Position numbers and translations under genes: made by a program
Shown here: piece by piece, positions 4,844 through 14,976 of the stretch
Layout: each line of letters opens with the position of its first letter
Numbering within the stretch: the stretch's first letter is position 1
Notes under the pieces: model-generated
The model's database searches: none
What the model was told of the DNA's origin: nothing
Seen by the model: the letters and a program-made list of their open reading frames with translations, nothing else
Assembly (NCBI GenBank): GCA_017882065.1
Contig: JADGQD010000020.1
Coordinates: 1 to 16,674, forward strand
Source of the DNA: Anaerolineales bacterium
GTDB taxonomy: Bacteria > Chloroflexota > Anaerolineae > Anaerolineales > Villigracilaceae
DNA: 16,674 bases
Direction: 5' to 3'

Positions 4844-7705
4844 ATGAGAGTTGCCCGTCGTTCCTCGCCTGTAATTACAGGGTACTGCGTAAATATCCGA
4901 ACCAAAATTCCGTTTTTTCCGAACCTTTCGATTCAGGAAAGTTCATTGATTTATACAAGAAGCAGTAATTGTTTTGAATTCCACGTTTCCCGTAAAGCCA
5001 GAGAAAAATATCACTTTGATGAGCAATTATTCGCCTTGAACGGCAATGTAGTTCTGGCCGATTTCGCCGCGGCCCGACGTTTCGCCGAGAGTATGACAAT
5101 AGTACGCGGTCAGATCGTCCCGGCCAGCGATATCAACGCCATGGGTTTGATTGACGAAATCCTGCACATCCTCATCCGGCAGTACGAGATGCAAAACCCG
5201 GGCGTCATGAGGTGTGCCCTGGCCGCGGTCGGATCAGACGCGGATGCGGGCCTGCAAAAATTTACCGATAACTTTCCCCCCATGGCAGTCTATCGCCGCG
5301 AAATGGATGCCCGGCACTACCTGGACCTGGACACTGCCGGCCGGCCGAACCGCGCCGCCACGCTGGAAGAAATGCTCATCCTGCATATCACGAACCAGAA
5401 TCCGGCTGTCCAGTCGTATAAAGAACTCTTCGACGAGGAACCGCTCAAACAGTCCAGCCCCTACGAGCAAACGGTGCGGGTGCTGAAAGATTTCTTCAAA
5501 GGACAGCCTGGTTTTGGAAACCCGGAAACGAAAGCAGAGGATCGAGCGTCGTTGATCGAGGTATTGCTGGCGCCGGCACGCGTCGCACCGCACTCGCTGT
5601 CTGCCCAATTGGAGTTCCTGCTCAACCGTTGGGGCGATATCCTGGGCGAGAATTTCGTGCTGAAGATTCTACGTGGCATTGACTTCATCAAGGAAGATGC
5701 CATCCGTGGTAATTTCGCCGGAGGCTTCGCCGGGAACGTCCCCGTGCTGACCTTTACCGGCCACGACTATACCGAGTACGAGCGATTTAGCCCAGATAAG
5801 GACTGGATGCCGCACCTCGTCTTGATTGCCAAGAACTCCTATGTCTGGCTTGACCAGCTTTCGAAAAAATACCAGCGTGCCATCATCCGCCTGGACCAAA
5901 TTCCAGATGAAGAGTTGGAGCTTCTCCAGCAGCGCGGCATTACAGGCCTGTGGTTGATCGGTCTGTGGGAGCGCAGTATCGCCTCACAGCGCATAAAACA
6001 GATGATGGGTCAGGCAGACGCGGTGGCTTCGGCCTATTCGCTGATGGATTACCAGATCGCCGCCGACCTGGGCGGCTGGGAAGCCCTTCAAAACCTGCGC
6101 TGGCGCGCCTGGCAGCATGGCATCCGCCTTTCTGCTGACATGGTTCCCAACCACATAGGCATCGATTCGCGCTGGGTGGTTGAGCACCCCGACTGGTTCC
6201 TCTCACTCCCCTACTCGCCTTACCCGAACTACTCTTTCAACGGCGCGGACCTGTCGAACGACAGCCGCGTGGGGATTCAAATCGAGGATCACTATTACGA
6301 TAAAACCGACGCGGCAGTGGTCTTCAAACGCTTTGACCGCTGGACCGGCGACTCGCGCTACATCTACCACGGTAACGACGGTACCTCCATGCCCTGGAAC
6401 GACACCGCCCAACTGGACTACTCAAAGTCGGAGGTGCGCGAGGCCATCATCCAAACCATCCTGCACGTGGCGCGCAATTTTCCCATCATACGTTTCGACG
6501 CCGCCATGACTCTCGCCAAGAAACACATCCAGCGCCTGTGGTTCCCCGAGCCGGGACACGGCGGGGCGATCCCGTCACGTTCCGAACACGGCATGACCCG
6601 GGGCCAGTTTGAGGCGGCCATTCCGAACGAGTTCTGGCGCGAAGTAGTGGACCGGGTCGCGGCGGAAGTCCCGGACACGCTGCTGCTGGCTGAGGCTTTC
6701 TGGATGATGGAAGGTTATTTCGTCCGCACGCTGGGGATGCACCGTGTATATAACTCGGCGTTCATGCATATGCTGCGCGACGAGGATAACGCCAAATACC
6801 GCCTGGTAATCAAGAACACGCTCGAGTTCGATCCGCAAGTGCTCAAGCGCTACGTCAACTTCATGAATAACCCCGACGAAAAGACCGCTGCCGAGCAGTT
6901 CGGCACCACCGACAAGTACTTCGGCGTCTTTACGCTGATGGTTACCCTACCCGGCCTGCCGATGATTGGTCATGGGCAGATTGAAGGCTATCGCGAAAAA
7001 TACGGCATGGAATATCGTCACGCCAAATGGGACGAGTCTGTGGACGATGGTCTGGTGCGCGGCCACGAATGGCGCATCTTCCCATTGACCCACCGGCGCG
7101 CACTTTTTGCCAACGTGGAGGATTTCCGGCTGTATGACTTTTACGCCCTGGACCCCCATACTGCGGGGGCAAGCGGAACGGTTAACGAGGATGTGTTCGC
7201 TTATTCCAACCACATCGGGAATGAACGCGGTTTGGTGATCTATCACAATAAGTATGCCGAAACGCGTGGCTGGATCAAGAACTCCGCCGCTTCTATGGAC
7301 AAAGCCAGCGGCAAACTTATTCAGAAGACGCTATCCGAGGCGCTGTCCCTGCCAAAAGAATCCTACGCCGTTTTCAAGGATTACGTCACTGGGCTGGAAT
7401 ACATTCGCTCTTGCCGGGAACTGACCGATAAAGGCTTATATGTAGAATTGGGCGGTTACCAGTGTCACGTCTTTCTGGATTGGCGGTTTGTCAATGGGGA
7501 ACAGTGGCAGGTTGTTTGCGAGTCACTGAACGGAGCCGGGGTGCCATCTGCGTATGGGAAGTTTGATGCAATGTTCGCGGTGAAAGCGGAAGAAATAAAA
7601 GTTGCCGGAAACCGAGTAAAAGGTAAGAAGACGAAAAGCGAGAAGAAGACTGCGAAACCGCGCAAGAATCAGATCAAGCCAAAACCAACCGCAAAGAAAA
7701 AGTAG
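4844..7705 (+). CDS. GH13 alpha-amylase-family protein with long N-terminal domain
   Basis: A 953-residue protein with a GH13 (beta/alpha)8 catalytic domain from about residue 345, acting on alpha-glucans. Region I is DMVPNH (Asp432). Region II is IRFDAA (Asp552, expected nucleophile). Region III is LLAEAFW (Glu617, expected acid/base). Region IV is FMNNPDE, with Asp678 kept but Pro677 where most family members have His. The first ~340 residues match no domain I can name: they have no evident signal peptide, are rich in charged helices, and may bind substrate or mediate oligomerisation. The C-terminus (~920-953) is Lys/Pro-rich and probably disordered. The start at ATG 4844 has GGAGGAG seven bases upstream, preferred over ATG 4796. 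No signal peptide suggests a cytoplasmic role in glycogen or maltodextrin turnover. The exact activity (hydrolase, transglycosylase or phosphorylase-like) is not decided by these motifs. Confidence 0.85.
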   Translation: MRVARRSSPVITGYCVNIRTKIPFFPNLSIQESSLIYTRSSNCFEFHVSRKAREKYHFDEQLFALNGNVVLADFAAARRFAESMTIVRGQIVPASDINAMGLIDEILHILIRQYEMQNPGVMRCALAAVGSDADAGLQKFTDNFPPMAVYRREMDARHYLDLDTAGRPNRAATLEEMLILHITNQNPAVQSYKELFDEEPLKQSSPYEQTVRVLKDFFKGQPGFGNPETKAEDRASLIEVLLAPARVAPHSLSAQLEFLLNRWGDILGENFVLKILRGIDFIKEDAIRGNFAGGFAGNVPVLTFTGHDYTEYERFSPDKDWMPHLVLIAKNSYVWLDQLSKKYQRAIIRLDQIPDEELELLQQRGITGLWLIGLWERSIASQRIKQMMGQADAVASAYSLMDYQIAADLGGWEALQNLRWRAWQHGIRLSADMVPNHIGIDSRWVVEHPDWFLSLPYSPYPNYSFNGADLSNDSRVGIQIEDHYYDKTDAAVVFKRFDRWTGDSRYIYHGNDGTSMPWNDTAQLDYSKSEVREAIIQTILHVARNFPIIRFDAAMTLAKKHIQRLWFPEPGHGGAIPSRSEHGMTRGQFEAAIPNEFWREVVDRVAAEVPDTLLLAEAFWMMEGYFVRTLGMHRVYNSAFMHMLRDEDNAKYRLVIKNTLEFDPQVLKRYVNFMNNPDEKTAAEQFGTTDKYFGVFTLMVTLPGLPMIGHGQIEGYREKYGMEYRHAKWDESVDDGLVRGHEWRIFPLTHRRALFANVEDFRLYDFYALDPHTAGASGTVNEDVFAYSNHIGNERGLVIYHNKYAETRGWIKNSAASMDKASGKLIQKTLSEALSLPKESYAVFKDYVTGLEYIRSCRELTDKGLYVELGGYQCHVFLDWRFVNGEQWQVVCESLNGAGVPSAYGKFDAMFAVKAEEIKVAGNRVKGKKTKSEKKTAKPRKNQIKPKPTAKKK

Positions 7706-7784
7706 GACGAACAACTACTCGGCTTCTTCGGATAATTGAGCTCAAAACCAGCGAAATCGCAGTCTCCTCTCATTTTTTTACTAT

Positions 7785-9461
7785 TCACTCCCCACCGGCT
7801 TGCGCGACCACCGATTGGTTGCGTCCCTCGTTTTTGGCGCGGTACAGAGCAGAATCGGCGGCGGCCAGGAGACTCTCGACCGTTGCCCCGTGTTCCGGGT
7901 AACTTGCAATTCCAAGAGACACGGTGATGGCCCCTAGTGACTGGCCCTCGTACTGGACGGACAAGTGTTGGATTTCGCTTCGCAATTGTTCGGCCCGCCG
8001 GTGAGTGTCGCGCAGCTGAGCCTCCAGCAAAATCAGCAAGAGTTCTTCACCACCATATCGGCAGGGGATATCCTCGCCGCGGACGTGCGCCTTTAGCAAC
8101 GCACTCACCTCGATCAAAACCGCATCGCCAGCCGCGTGGCCGAATGTGTCGTTGAAGAGTTTGAAGTTGTCAATGTCGAGCATGATCACACCGACAGTCG
8201 TTTTACGGCGAGAGGCTCGATCCAACTCGCGCTTGAATGTTTCCTCCATGTAACGCCTGTTGAACAGGCCGGTGAGCGGATCGCGAATTGCCTGGTACCG
8301 CAGAGCTTCCTGTAATCTAAGGTTCGCCAAAGCCAGCGCAATGTGTTCAGCCACCGTCTCCGCCAACTGTCGTTTCAACACGACCATACCTTCCGCTGAT
8401 TGAATCTCCGAAGTCCGCGGAGGTTTCGAGTATCTGAGATGCAGTACGCCCAGAGTTTCGCCACGCGCCAGCATGGGCACGCACAGGTAACCATCCGGCC
8501 TGGGTTGTCCGAGGTACGGGCAGAGGCCCCCGTGACTGGTTGAGTCTTCTGAGGTGTACATCTGCCCCCGGCGCAGCGCCCAGCACTTGTCCTGCGAGAG
8601 TTCCCGCCCGGACCCAGGCAATCGAGGCTGGGACTCCCCCCATGTAATGACTGATTCGAAAATACCTGGCGTTGTATTTATGACGTACAGCGCGCCCGAA
8701 ACGTTTGGGAACAATGGCCGGGCAAAATTGGCAATGATATCATAGGCCTCCGCGACCGTAAGACAGGTTCGCAACCTGTTGCCCATTTCGTTCAGCAGGC
8801 GGAAATCATCTCGATGCCGGGCCAGCGCCCTCTGCTCGGTATTCGCCACTTCGGTTGCAACCTGCGCCTTCTGGAACCGCCAGAACAATAATGCGATTGC
8901 GGCGGCTGTAAAAATCAGCACGAGAGCGGTACCAAGATCGCCTACCGATTCCGCCTGTTTCGCCTTCGCACTGTAGGTTGCGCCGGTCGATTCCAGCGCC
9001 TGGCTAAAAACGTTGAAGCTTGGCTCCACTTGCCTCTCATCAACGAGCCGGGCCTGGTCGAAATCGCCTGCCGCGATCAGCCCGAACACTTCAGTAACGG
9101 CAGAATCATAAGCCGCGTGGGCTTGGCGAACTGAGCGTAGATTTTCGCTGTTTGGATCAAGTTGCTCCAATTCCCTTATGAGCCGGTCCACCTCATAATG
9201 AACGTTGCGCACATCCTCAACAATCTCCGAATAAATTTCCGGATTTCCGATGATCTCCCATTCCAAAGCAGAGAAATGATAGGCATGCATTTGGAGGCGC
9301 AAGAGCGAATTTTCAGCTTGCTGACTTTCCTGGACACGACGGCGAAGCGCGGCGTTAGCGCTGACTGCTGCCAGCGCGATAATGAACACGAGTATCAAAA
9401 CCAGCAATCCGGGGATTCGGCGTTTGTCTATTGGAGGGGAAATGGTTTCAGGCGTGCCCAT
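7785..9461 (-). CDS. Membrane-bound GAF-GGDEF diguanylate cyclase
   Basis: A 558-residue sensor enzyme predicted to make cyclic di-GMP. It has a membrane helix at ~17-36, an extracytoplasmic helical region (~40-172) like a four-helix sensor bundle, and a second helix at ~176-194. A GAF-like domain follows (~220-375, with DKCWALRRG and GYLCVPM). The GGDEF domain (~390-552) opens with DPLTGLFNRRYME; its active-site motif is GGEEL (470-474), an accepted variant, and RGED (461-464) five residues before it is the RxxD inhibitory site, so feedback inhibition is likely. AGGA lies a few bases upstream of ATG 9461. No EAL or HD-GYP domain is present. The ligand sensed is unknown. It converges with the GH13 gene; the 79-bp gap between them shows no convincing hairpin. 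Confidence 0.93.
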   Translation of the reverse strand: MGTPETISPPIDKRRIPGLLVLILVFIIALAAVSANAALRRRVQESQQAENSLLRLQMHAYHFSALEWEIIGNPEIYSEIVEDVRNVHYEVDRLIRELEQLDPNSENLRSVRQAHAAYDSAVTEVFGLIAAGDFDQARLVDERQVEPSFNVFSQALESTGATYSAKAKQAESVGDLGTALVLIFTAAAIALLFWRFQKAQVATEVANTEQRALARHRDDFRLLNEMGNRLRTCLTVAEAYDIIANFARPLFPNVSGALYVINTTPGIFESVITWGESQPRLPGSGRELSQDKCWALRRGQMYTSEDSTSHGGLCPYLGQPRPDGYLCVPMLARGETLGVLHLRYSKPPRTSEIQSAEGMVVLKRQLAETVAEHIALALANLRLQEALRYQAIRDPLTGLFNRRYMEETFKRELDRASRRKTTVGVIMLDIDNFKLFNDTFGHAAGDAVLIEVSALLKAHVRGEDIPCRYGGEELLLILLEAQLRDTHRRAEQLRSEIQHLSVQYEGQSLGAITVSLGIASYPEHGATVESLLAAADSALYRAKNEGRNQSVVAQAGGE

Positions 9462-9692
9462 TTGCTTCCTAAGTGGTGGCCGTCAATATATTCTAATCTT
9501 TTCGTTTTCCGCCGGTGCGCGGCATCCTAACAGGTTGATTCGCCGGCTACCGTGATTACAAGGCTCTTTACTCATCATAGCATAAAACGATGCAAAACGG
9601 ACGCCCGCGAAAGGAGTCAGGGGGAGGCGGGAAAGCCTTCACCTATCTCCTTTATACACTGAGCTGTATCTCTATTCTGCCGTCATTATTTG

Positions 9693-9718
9693 GCAAAATA
9701 AGACATTCGTCATTTTGC
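9693..9718. promoter_or_regulatory. Candidate operator palindrome upstream of the CDF gene
   Basis: GCAAAAT (9693-9699) and ATTTTGC (9712-9718) form inverted arms, with inner GAC and GTC also paired apart from an AA bulge. The element ends about 22 bases before the -10 box, a location where a metal-responsive regulator could act. The regulator family cannot be assigned. Confidence 0.4.
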
Positions 9719-9746
9719 ATCAGGCTCGCGTTTCCTGCGTTATAAT
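9715..9746 (+). promoter_or_regulatory. Promoter of the CDF efflux gene
   Basis: TATAAT at 9741-9746 is a perfect -10 box. The best -35-like hexamer, TTGCAT (9715-9720), is 20 bases away, longer than the usual 17. Transcription would begin near 9753, leaving a leader of about 16 bases that contains AAAGGGA before ATG 9769. Confidence 0.6.
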
Positions 9747-9768
9747 CGCTCCTATTTGAAAGGGAACC

Positions 9769-10707
9769 ATGACAAACCAAGAAGCCCGAAAAGATAAACG
9801 CTCCGCTGCTCTCAGTTCCGTCATCGCCGCCATCGGCTTGACCGCCTTCAAACTCATCGTCGGCCTCCTGACGAACTCGCTCGGTATCCTGGCCGAAGCC
9901 GCTCATTCCGGCCTGGACCTGGTTGCAGCGGCCATGACCTACTTCGCCGTGCAGGTCTCGGACAAACCCGCCGATAAGGAACATCCCTTCGGTCACGGCA
10001 AGATCGAAAACCTTTCCGCTCTATTCGAGACCCTGCTCCTGCTGGTCACTTCCGGGTGGATCATCTACGAGGCCATCCAACGCTTATTTTTTGTCAACGT
10101 AAAAGTTGAAGTCTCCATCTGGTCGTTTATCGTAATGGGCACGTCCATAGTCATTGACTACACCCGGTCGCGCATTCTGTTCAAGGCAGCCCGCAAATAT
10201 AAAAGCCAAGCCCTCGAAGCGGATGCCATCCACTTTAGCACCGACATCTGGTCATCGTCAGTGGTTATCGTGGGCTTGATTGGGCTGACCATTGCCCGCT
10301 TCATCCCCGGCCTGGGCTGGATGCACAAGGCAGATGCCATTACTGCCCTGATCGTAGCAATCATCGTCATCTATATCAGCGGGGAACTCGGCTGGCGGAC
10401 GATTTCCGCCCTGCTGGATACCGCCCCCAGGGGACTGGCCGACGAAGTCGAGAAAGTCGCCGCTTCCGTAAACGGTGTGGTGGACGCACATGCCATCCGC
10501 ATCCGCCCATCCGGCGCGCATACTTTCATTGACATGCACGTCACGATGGATGGCAACTGCACCCTGAACGAGGCGCACGCTGCCACCGAGGTGATCGAGA
10601 AAGCCATCCATGCCATCATCTCGCCCGCAGATATCACCGTCCATGTGGAACCGGCGAAAATTCTGGAACCCCCAACGAAAAAGCCAAAATGGAAGACAAA
10701 GAAATAA
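9769..10707 (+). CDS. Cation diffusion facilitator (CDF) metal efflux transporter
   Basis: A 312-residue CDF-family transporter exporting divalent metal, probably Zn2+, from the cytoplasm by proton exchange. Six membrane helices are visible. The transport site is His46 and Asp50 in TM2 (AEAAHSGLDL) and His155 and Asp159 in TM5 (DAIHFSTD). This H-D-H-D set is typical of zinc-preferring members, whereas FieF/YiiP has Asp at the first position. HPFGHGK (72-78) after TM2 is a family signature. The cytoplasmic C-terminal domain (~210-298) has the usual GVVDAHAIRIRPSG, FIDMHVTMD and DITVHVEP strands, and a short Lys/Pro-rich tail follows. Length is normal. AAAGGGA precedes ATG 9769, and the gene is monocistronic between its own promoter and a terminator. 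Confidence 0.93.
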   Translation: MTNQEARKDKRSAALSSVIAAIGLTAFKLIVGLLTNSLGILAEAAHSGLDLVAAAMTYFAVQVSDKPADKEHPFGHGKIENLSALFETLLLLVTSGWIIYEAIQRLFFVNVKVEVSIWSFIVMGTSIVIDYTRSRILFKAARKYKSQALEADAIHFSTDIWSSSVVIVGLIGLTIARFIPGLGWMHKADAITALIVAIIVIYISGELGWRTISALLDTAPRGLADEVEKVAASVNGVVDAHAIRIRPSGAHTFIDMHVTMDGNCTLNEAHAATEVIEKAIHAIISPADITVHVEPAKILEPPTKKPKWKTKK

Positions 10708-10711
10708 AGCA

Positions 10712-10755
10712 AAAGGCCGGGAACGAATTTGGTTCCCAGCCTTTATGTTTATTCG
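10712..10755. terminator. Bidirectional terminator between the CDF and ABC-F genes
   Basis: AAAGGC and GGGAAC (10712-10724, one unpaired C) pair with GTTCCC and GCCTTT (10732-10744, one unpaired A) around a short loop. A T-rich tract follows on the plus strand, and T-rich sequence also follows on the minus strand, so it should end both convergent transcripts. Confidence 0.85.
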
Positions 10756-10760
10756 TTTTT

Positions 10761-12761
<2,001 letters not shown>

Positions 12762-12806
12762 GAATTAATCACAGATAAAAGAGAGGAATACAGATAAACC
12801 CGCCGA

Positions 12807-12835
12807 ATTATACCTTACACGTGTATCTTCCAAAG
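12807..12835 (-). promoter_or_regulatory. Promoter of the ABC-F gene
   Basis: TATAAT on the minus strand occupies 12807-12812. The -35 region is weak (CTTTGG at 12830-12835 with a 17-base spacer, or TTGGAA at 12828-12833). The predicted leader is about 40 bases and contains two copies of TTTATCTGT (12790-12798 and 12771-12779). Confidence 0.55.
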
Positions 12836-12845
12836 AATCTAGGGT

Positions 12846-12888
12846 GTGGGGTGTTTTTGGCGGGCTTCGCCCGCCAAAAACACCCCAC
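12846..12888. repeat. Perfect 20-bp-arm palindrome with 3-base loop
   Basis: Arms 12846-12865 and 12869-12888 are exact inverted complements around TTC. T5 lies on the inner 5' arm and A5 on the 3' arm, the reverse of a normal terminator, and no T tract follows on either strand. It lies between the proC terminator and the ABC-F promoter. It may be a dispersed palindromic element or a structured site. Confidence 0.85.
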
Positions 12889-12927
12889 TTCCCCCTTTTA
12901 TTGAGATGATACTTACACGATATGCAT

Positions 12928-12958
12928 AAAAAAGCGGACGGGTTTTACCCGTCCGCTT
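12928..12958 (-). terminator. Rho-independent terminator of the yebC-ruvC-ruvA-proC unit
   Basis: A perfect 12-bp stem (12947-12958 with 12932-12943, AAGCGGACGGGT) has a 3-base loop and, on the minus strand, is followed by a run of T reaching 12928. It begins 7 bases after the proC stop. Confidence 0.9.
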
Positions 12959-12965
12959 GAGCTTG

Positions 12966-13823
12966 TCATTCCTTGCCTGTTTCCGGGATATGGACCGGCG
13001 TCTCCTTGCCCAGTTCCAGCGAACGCTGGTACGCCGCCCAGATGGCCCTTGAAATCGCTGTTCGAAAACCGGCTTTTTCGAGGTAATACAACGCCTCCGC
13101 CGAGGTCCCGCCCGGCGAGGTGACCTGGTTGCGCAGCGCCGCCACGTGGACATCCGTCTTCTCGTTGATGGTCTGGTAATACGCCACCGAACCTTTGAGG
13201 GTCTGCACAACCAGTTGCTCGGAGACGCGCCGCGAAAAACCCATATGAACCCCGGCGTCAATCATGGCTTCCATGAACATGAACACGTAGGCCGGACCAG
13301 TACCGGAGAGCGCTGTTGCCATGTCAAGATAGTTCTCGTCGTCCACCTGCACTTCGTCGCCAAACGCACCCAGGATGGCGCGCGCCGTTTCCTTTTGCGC
13401 CTCGCTGGTCGAGGGCGACGCCATCCAGACGGTGATTCCCTGCCCGATCTGCGCAGGGGTATTGGGCATCGAGCGGGCGACGGCATTGTGTTTCAGTCCC
13501 TTGCTAATCTTCCCGATGGTCGCCCCGGCAACGATGGAAAGCACCAGCGCGCCAGCCGGGACAGCACCCTTCAATCCGTTGAGTACCTCGGTCAGCCGCT
13601 GGGGCTTGACCGAAAGCACAACCACATCCGCCTCCGCAGCAGCCAGCTTATTGTCCGTAAACGGCTGGACACTGTACTTCTGGTGAAGGTCATCAACGCG
13701 CTTAGCGTGGTTATCAGCAGCAAGCAAATCACCCGGTTTAGCCAGTCCCTGGCGCAGCAGCCCGGCGATCATGGCTTCTGCCATCGCGCCAGAGCCGATA
13801 AAAGCAATCTTCTTCTCTAACAT
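12966..13823 (-). CDS. proC: Pyrroline-5-carboxylate reductase
   Basis: Catalyses the last step of proline synthesis, NAD(P)H-dependent reduction of 1-pyrroline-5-carboxylate to proline, in the cytoplasm. The 285 residues are close to the usual length. The N-terminal Rossmann fold has IGSGAMAEAMIAG (9-21). VVVLSVKPQ (67-75) and SMPNTPAQIG (118-127) are family signatures. The C-terminal helical domain has ALSGTGPAYVF (171-181) and VTSPGGTSAEAL (234-245), the ProC signature that shapes the substrate site. AGGAGG lies five bases before ATG 13823. It is the last gene of the minus-strand run, 64 bases after ruvA, with a GC-rich hairpin in the gap and a strong terminator after it. A separate promoter for it was not seen. 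Confidence 0.95.
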   Translation of the reverse strand: MLEKKIAFIGSGAMAEAMIAGLLRQGLAKPGDLLAADNHAKRVDDLHQKYSVQPFTDNKLAAAEADVVVLSVKPQRLTEVLNGLKGAVPAGALVLSIVAGATIGKISKGLKHNAVARSMPNTPAQIGQGITVWMASPSTSEAQKETARAILGAFGDEVQVDDENYLDMATALSGTGPAYVFMFMEAMIDAGVHMGFSRRVSEQLVVQTLKGSVAYYQTINEKTDVHVAALRNQVTSPGGTSAEALYYLEKAGFRTAISRAIWAAYQRSLELGKETPVHIPETGKE

Positions 13824-13845
13824 CGTTCCTCCTGTTATTTAGCGG

Positions 13846-13874
13846 CGCCCCCGCTTTGGCGTTTGCGGGGGGCG
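13846..13874 (-). other. Intercistronic GC-rich hairpin between ruvA and proC
   Basis: CGCCCCCGC (13846-13854) pairs with GCGGGGGGCG (13865-13874) with one bulged base. No T tract follows on the minus strand, so it is more likely an mRNA processing or stability element than a terminator. Confidence 0.5.
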
Positions 13875-13887
13875 TATTGATTGTACA

Positions 13888-14469
13888 TCATTTTCCAGCG
13901 AATTGCTGTAACGCCAGCCGCAAACGTTCTTCCACGTCATCCGGCGCATCCTTCGGGATGGACTGGATGGCTGTCTGCGCCTCAACAACCGAGTAGCCCA
14001 GCGCGGTCAGCGCCGCCAGGACCTCGGAATCGGTATCTGACATCGAGGCAATTTTCTCCAATCCGCTGATTGGTTTCAGCCGGTCTTGCAGGTAGAGCAC
14101 CATTTTCTGGGCCGTCTTCTTGCCAACACCCGGGACGCGGCTCAACAGATCCGGCTCGTTGTTGAAGACCGCCCTTTGGACAGTGTCCAGGTTCAGGGTC
14201 GAAACCACCGCCAGTGCTGTTCGCGACCCAACCCCGTTCACGCCAAGCAATGTCGTGAACAGTTCGCGGTCCGCTTGGGACTCAAAACCGAATAGCTTCC
14301 AGTCATCTTCACGGACGACAAGATGGGTAAAAAGAAAAATGGCTTCTCCGGCCTTCGTCCGCTCGCGCAGCGGTTTCGGGACAAAGACACGCAAACCCAC
14401 GCCGCCGGTCTCGATAATAATGGCATTGTCTTCGACTTGAGTGATTTCACCGCGTAAAGTTGCAATCAT
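13888..14469 (-). CDS. ruvA: Holliday junction branch migration protein RuvA
   Basis: RuvA binds four-way DNA junctions as a tetramer and loads the RuvB motor; with RuvC it forms the resolvasome. The 193 residues are of normal length. Domain I is an OB fold beginning MIATLRGEI. Domain II has two helix-hairpin-helix motifs, LLGVNGVGSRTALAV (73-87) and LLSRVPGVGKKTAQKMV (~108-124). Domain III (~145-190) is the small helical RuvB-contact domain. Its ATG overlaps the ruvC stop as ATGA, so the two are translationally coupled. ruvB is not in this window. Confidence 0.95.
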   Translation of the reverse strand: MIATLRGEITQVEDNAIIIETGGVGLRVFVPKPLRERTKAGEAIFLFTHLVVREDDWKLFGFESQADRELFTTLLGVNGVGSRTALAVVSTLNLDTVQRAVFNNEPDLLSRVPGVGKKTAQKMVLYLQDRLKPISGLEKIASMSDTDSEVLAALTALGYSVVEAQTAIQSIPKDAPDDVEERLRLALQQFAGK

Positions 14470-14954
14470 ACCTCACCATATCTTTGTGTGTTCAGGTGTG
14501 TAATCGCAATCGCCAGGGCGTCGGCGGCATCGTCGGGCTTGGGAATTTCCGGCAGTGCCAGCAGAACACGCACCATCTCCTGCACCTGTCTTTTCCCTGC
14601 GCTCCCATACCCGGCCACAGCCTGCTTGACCTCGTTGGGCGTGTATTCGGCCATGCCCAATCCGGCCTCGCTGATCGCCAGCATCAGCACGCCGCGCGCT
14701 TGTCCAACAGCAATGGCTGTGGATATATTGCGCTGGAAAAACAACTTCTCCACCGCGCACGTATCCGGACGGTGAAGAAGCAAAATCTCATTCAGTTGGT
14801 GGAAGAGTATCGAAAGGCGCTGGTGGGCCGCGACGCCAGCCGGGGTCTGGATGGTGCCGTAAGCGACTGATTCCAGGCTGCCATCCGCCCGGTCACGCAC
14901 CAGACCGTAACCGGTCGTTGCCGTCCCCGGGTCAATCCCCAGCACTAGAGTCAT
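14466..14954 (-). CDS. ruvC: Crossover junction endodeoxyribonuclease RuvC
   Basis: RuvC cuts Holliday junctions symmetrically using metal-bound acidic residues. The RNase H-like fold starts LVLGIDPGTATTGYG with Asp8. Glu69 lies in CAVEKLFF, and Asp142 and Asp145 lie in PKPDDAADALAIA, completing the catalytic set. The NISTAIAVGQARGVL segment is also typical. The 162-residue length is normal. AAGGG is spaced about seven bases from ATG 14954. It lies 50 bases after yebC, with a small hairpin in the gap, and overlaps ruvA by four bases. Confidence 0.96.
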   Translation of the reverse strand: MTLVLGIDPGTATTGYGLVRDRADGSLESVAYGTIQTPAGVAAHQRLSILFHQLNEILLLHRPDTCAVEKLFFQRNISTAIAVGQARGVLMLAISEAGLGMAEYTPNEVKQAVAGYGSAGKRQVQEMVRVLLALPEIPKPDDAADALAIAITHLNTQRYGEV

Positions 14955-14976
14955 ATTAAACCCTTAAGACGTCTGC

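Larger units (their letters stand above)
9462..9768. other. Divergent intergenic region between the GGDEF and CDF genes
   Basis: 307 bases without a coding region I can support. It holds a consensus -10 box for the CDF gene at 9741-9746, an imperfect palindrome at 9693-9718, and an inverted pair GATGCAAAA (9589-9597) / TTTTGCATC (9713-9721). I could not identify a convincing promoter for the leftward GGDEF gene. Confidence 0.6.

Noticed and set aside
4759..4905. N-terminal extension of the cold-shock protein to 120 residues
   Set aside because: The added 49 residues are not cold-shock-like, run opposite to the GH13 start region, and contain no strong ribosome binding site at the far ATG. ATG 4758 gives the normal family length.
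7706..7784. Terminator between the convergent GH13 and GGDEF genes
   Set aside because: There is a run of T at the right end but no convincing stem before it on either strand.
13146..13820. Plus-strand open frame of 224 codons opposite proC
   Set aside because: Antisense shadow of proC; the protein is low in family-like features and proC is unambiguous.
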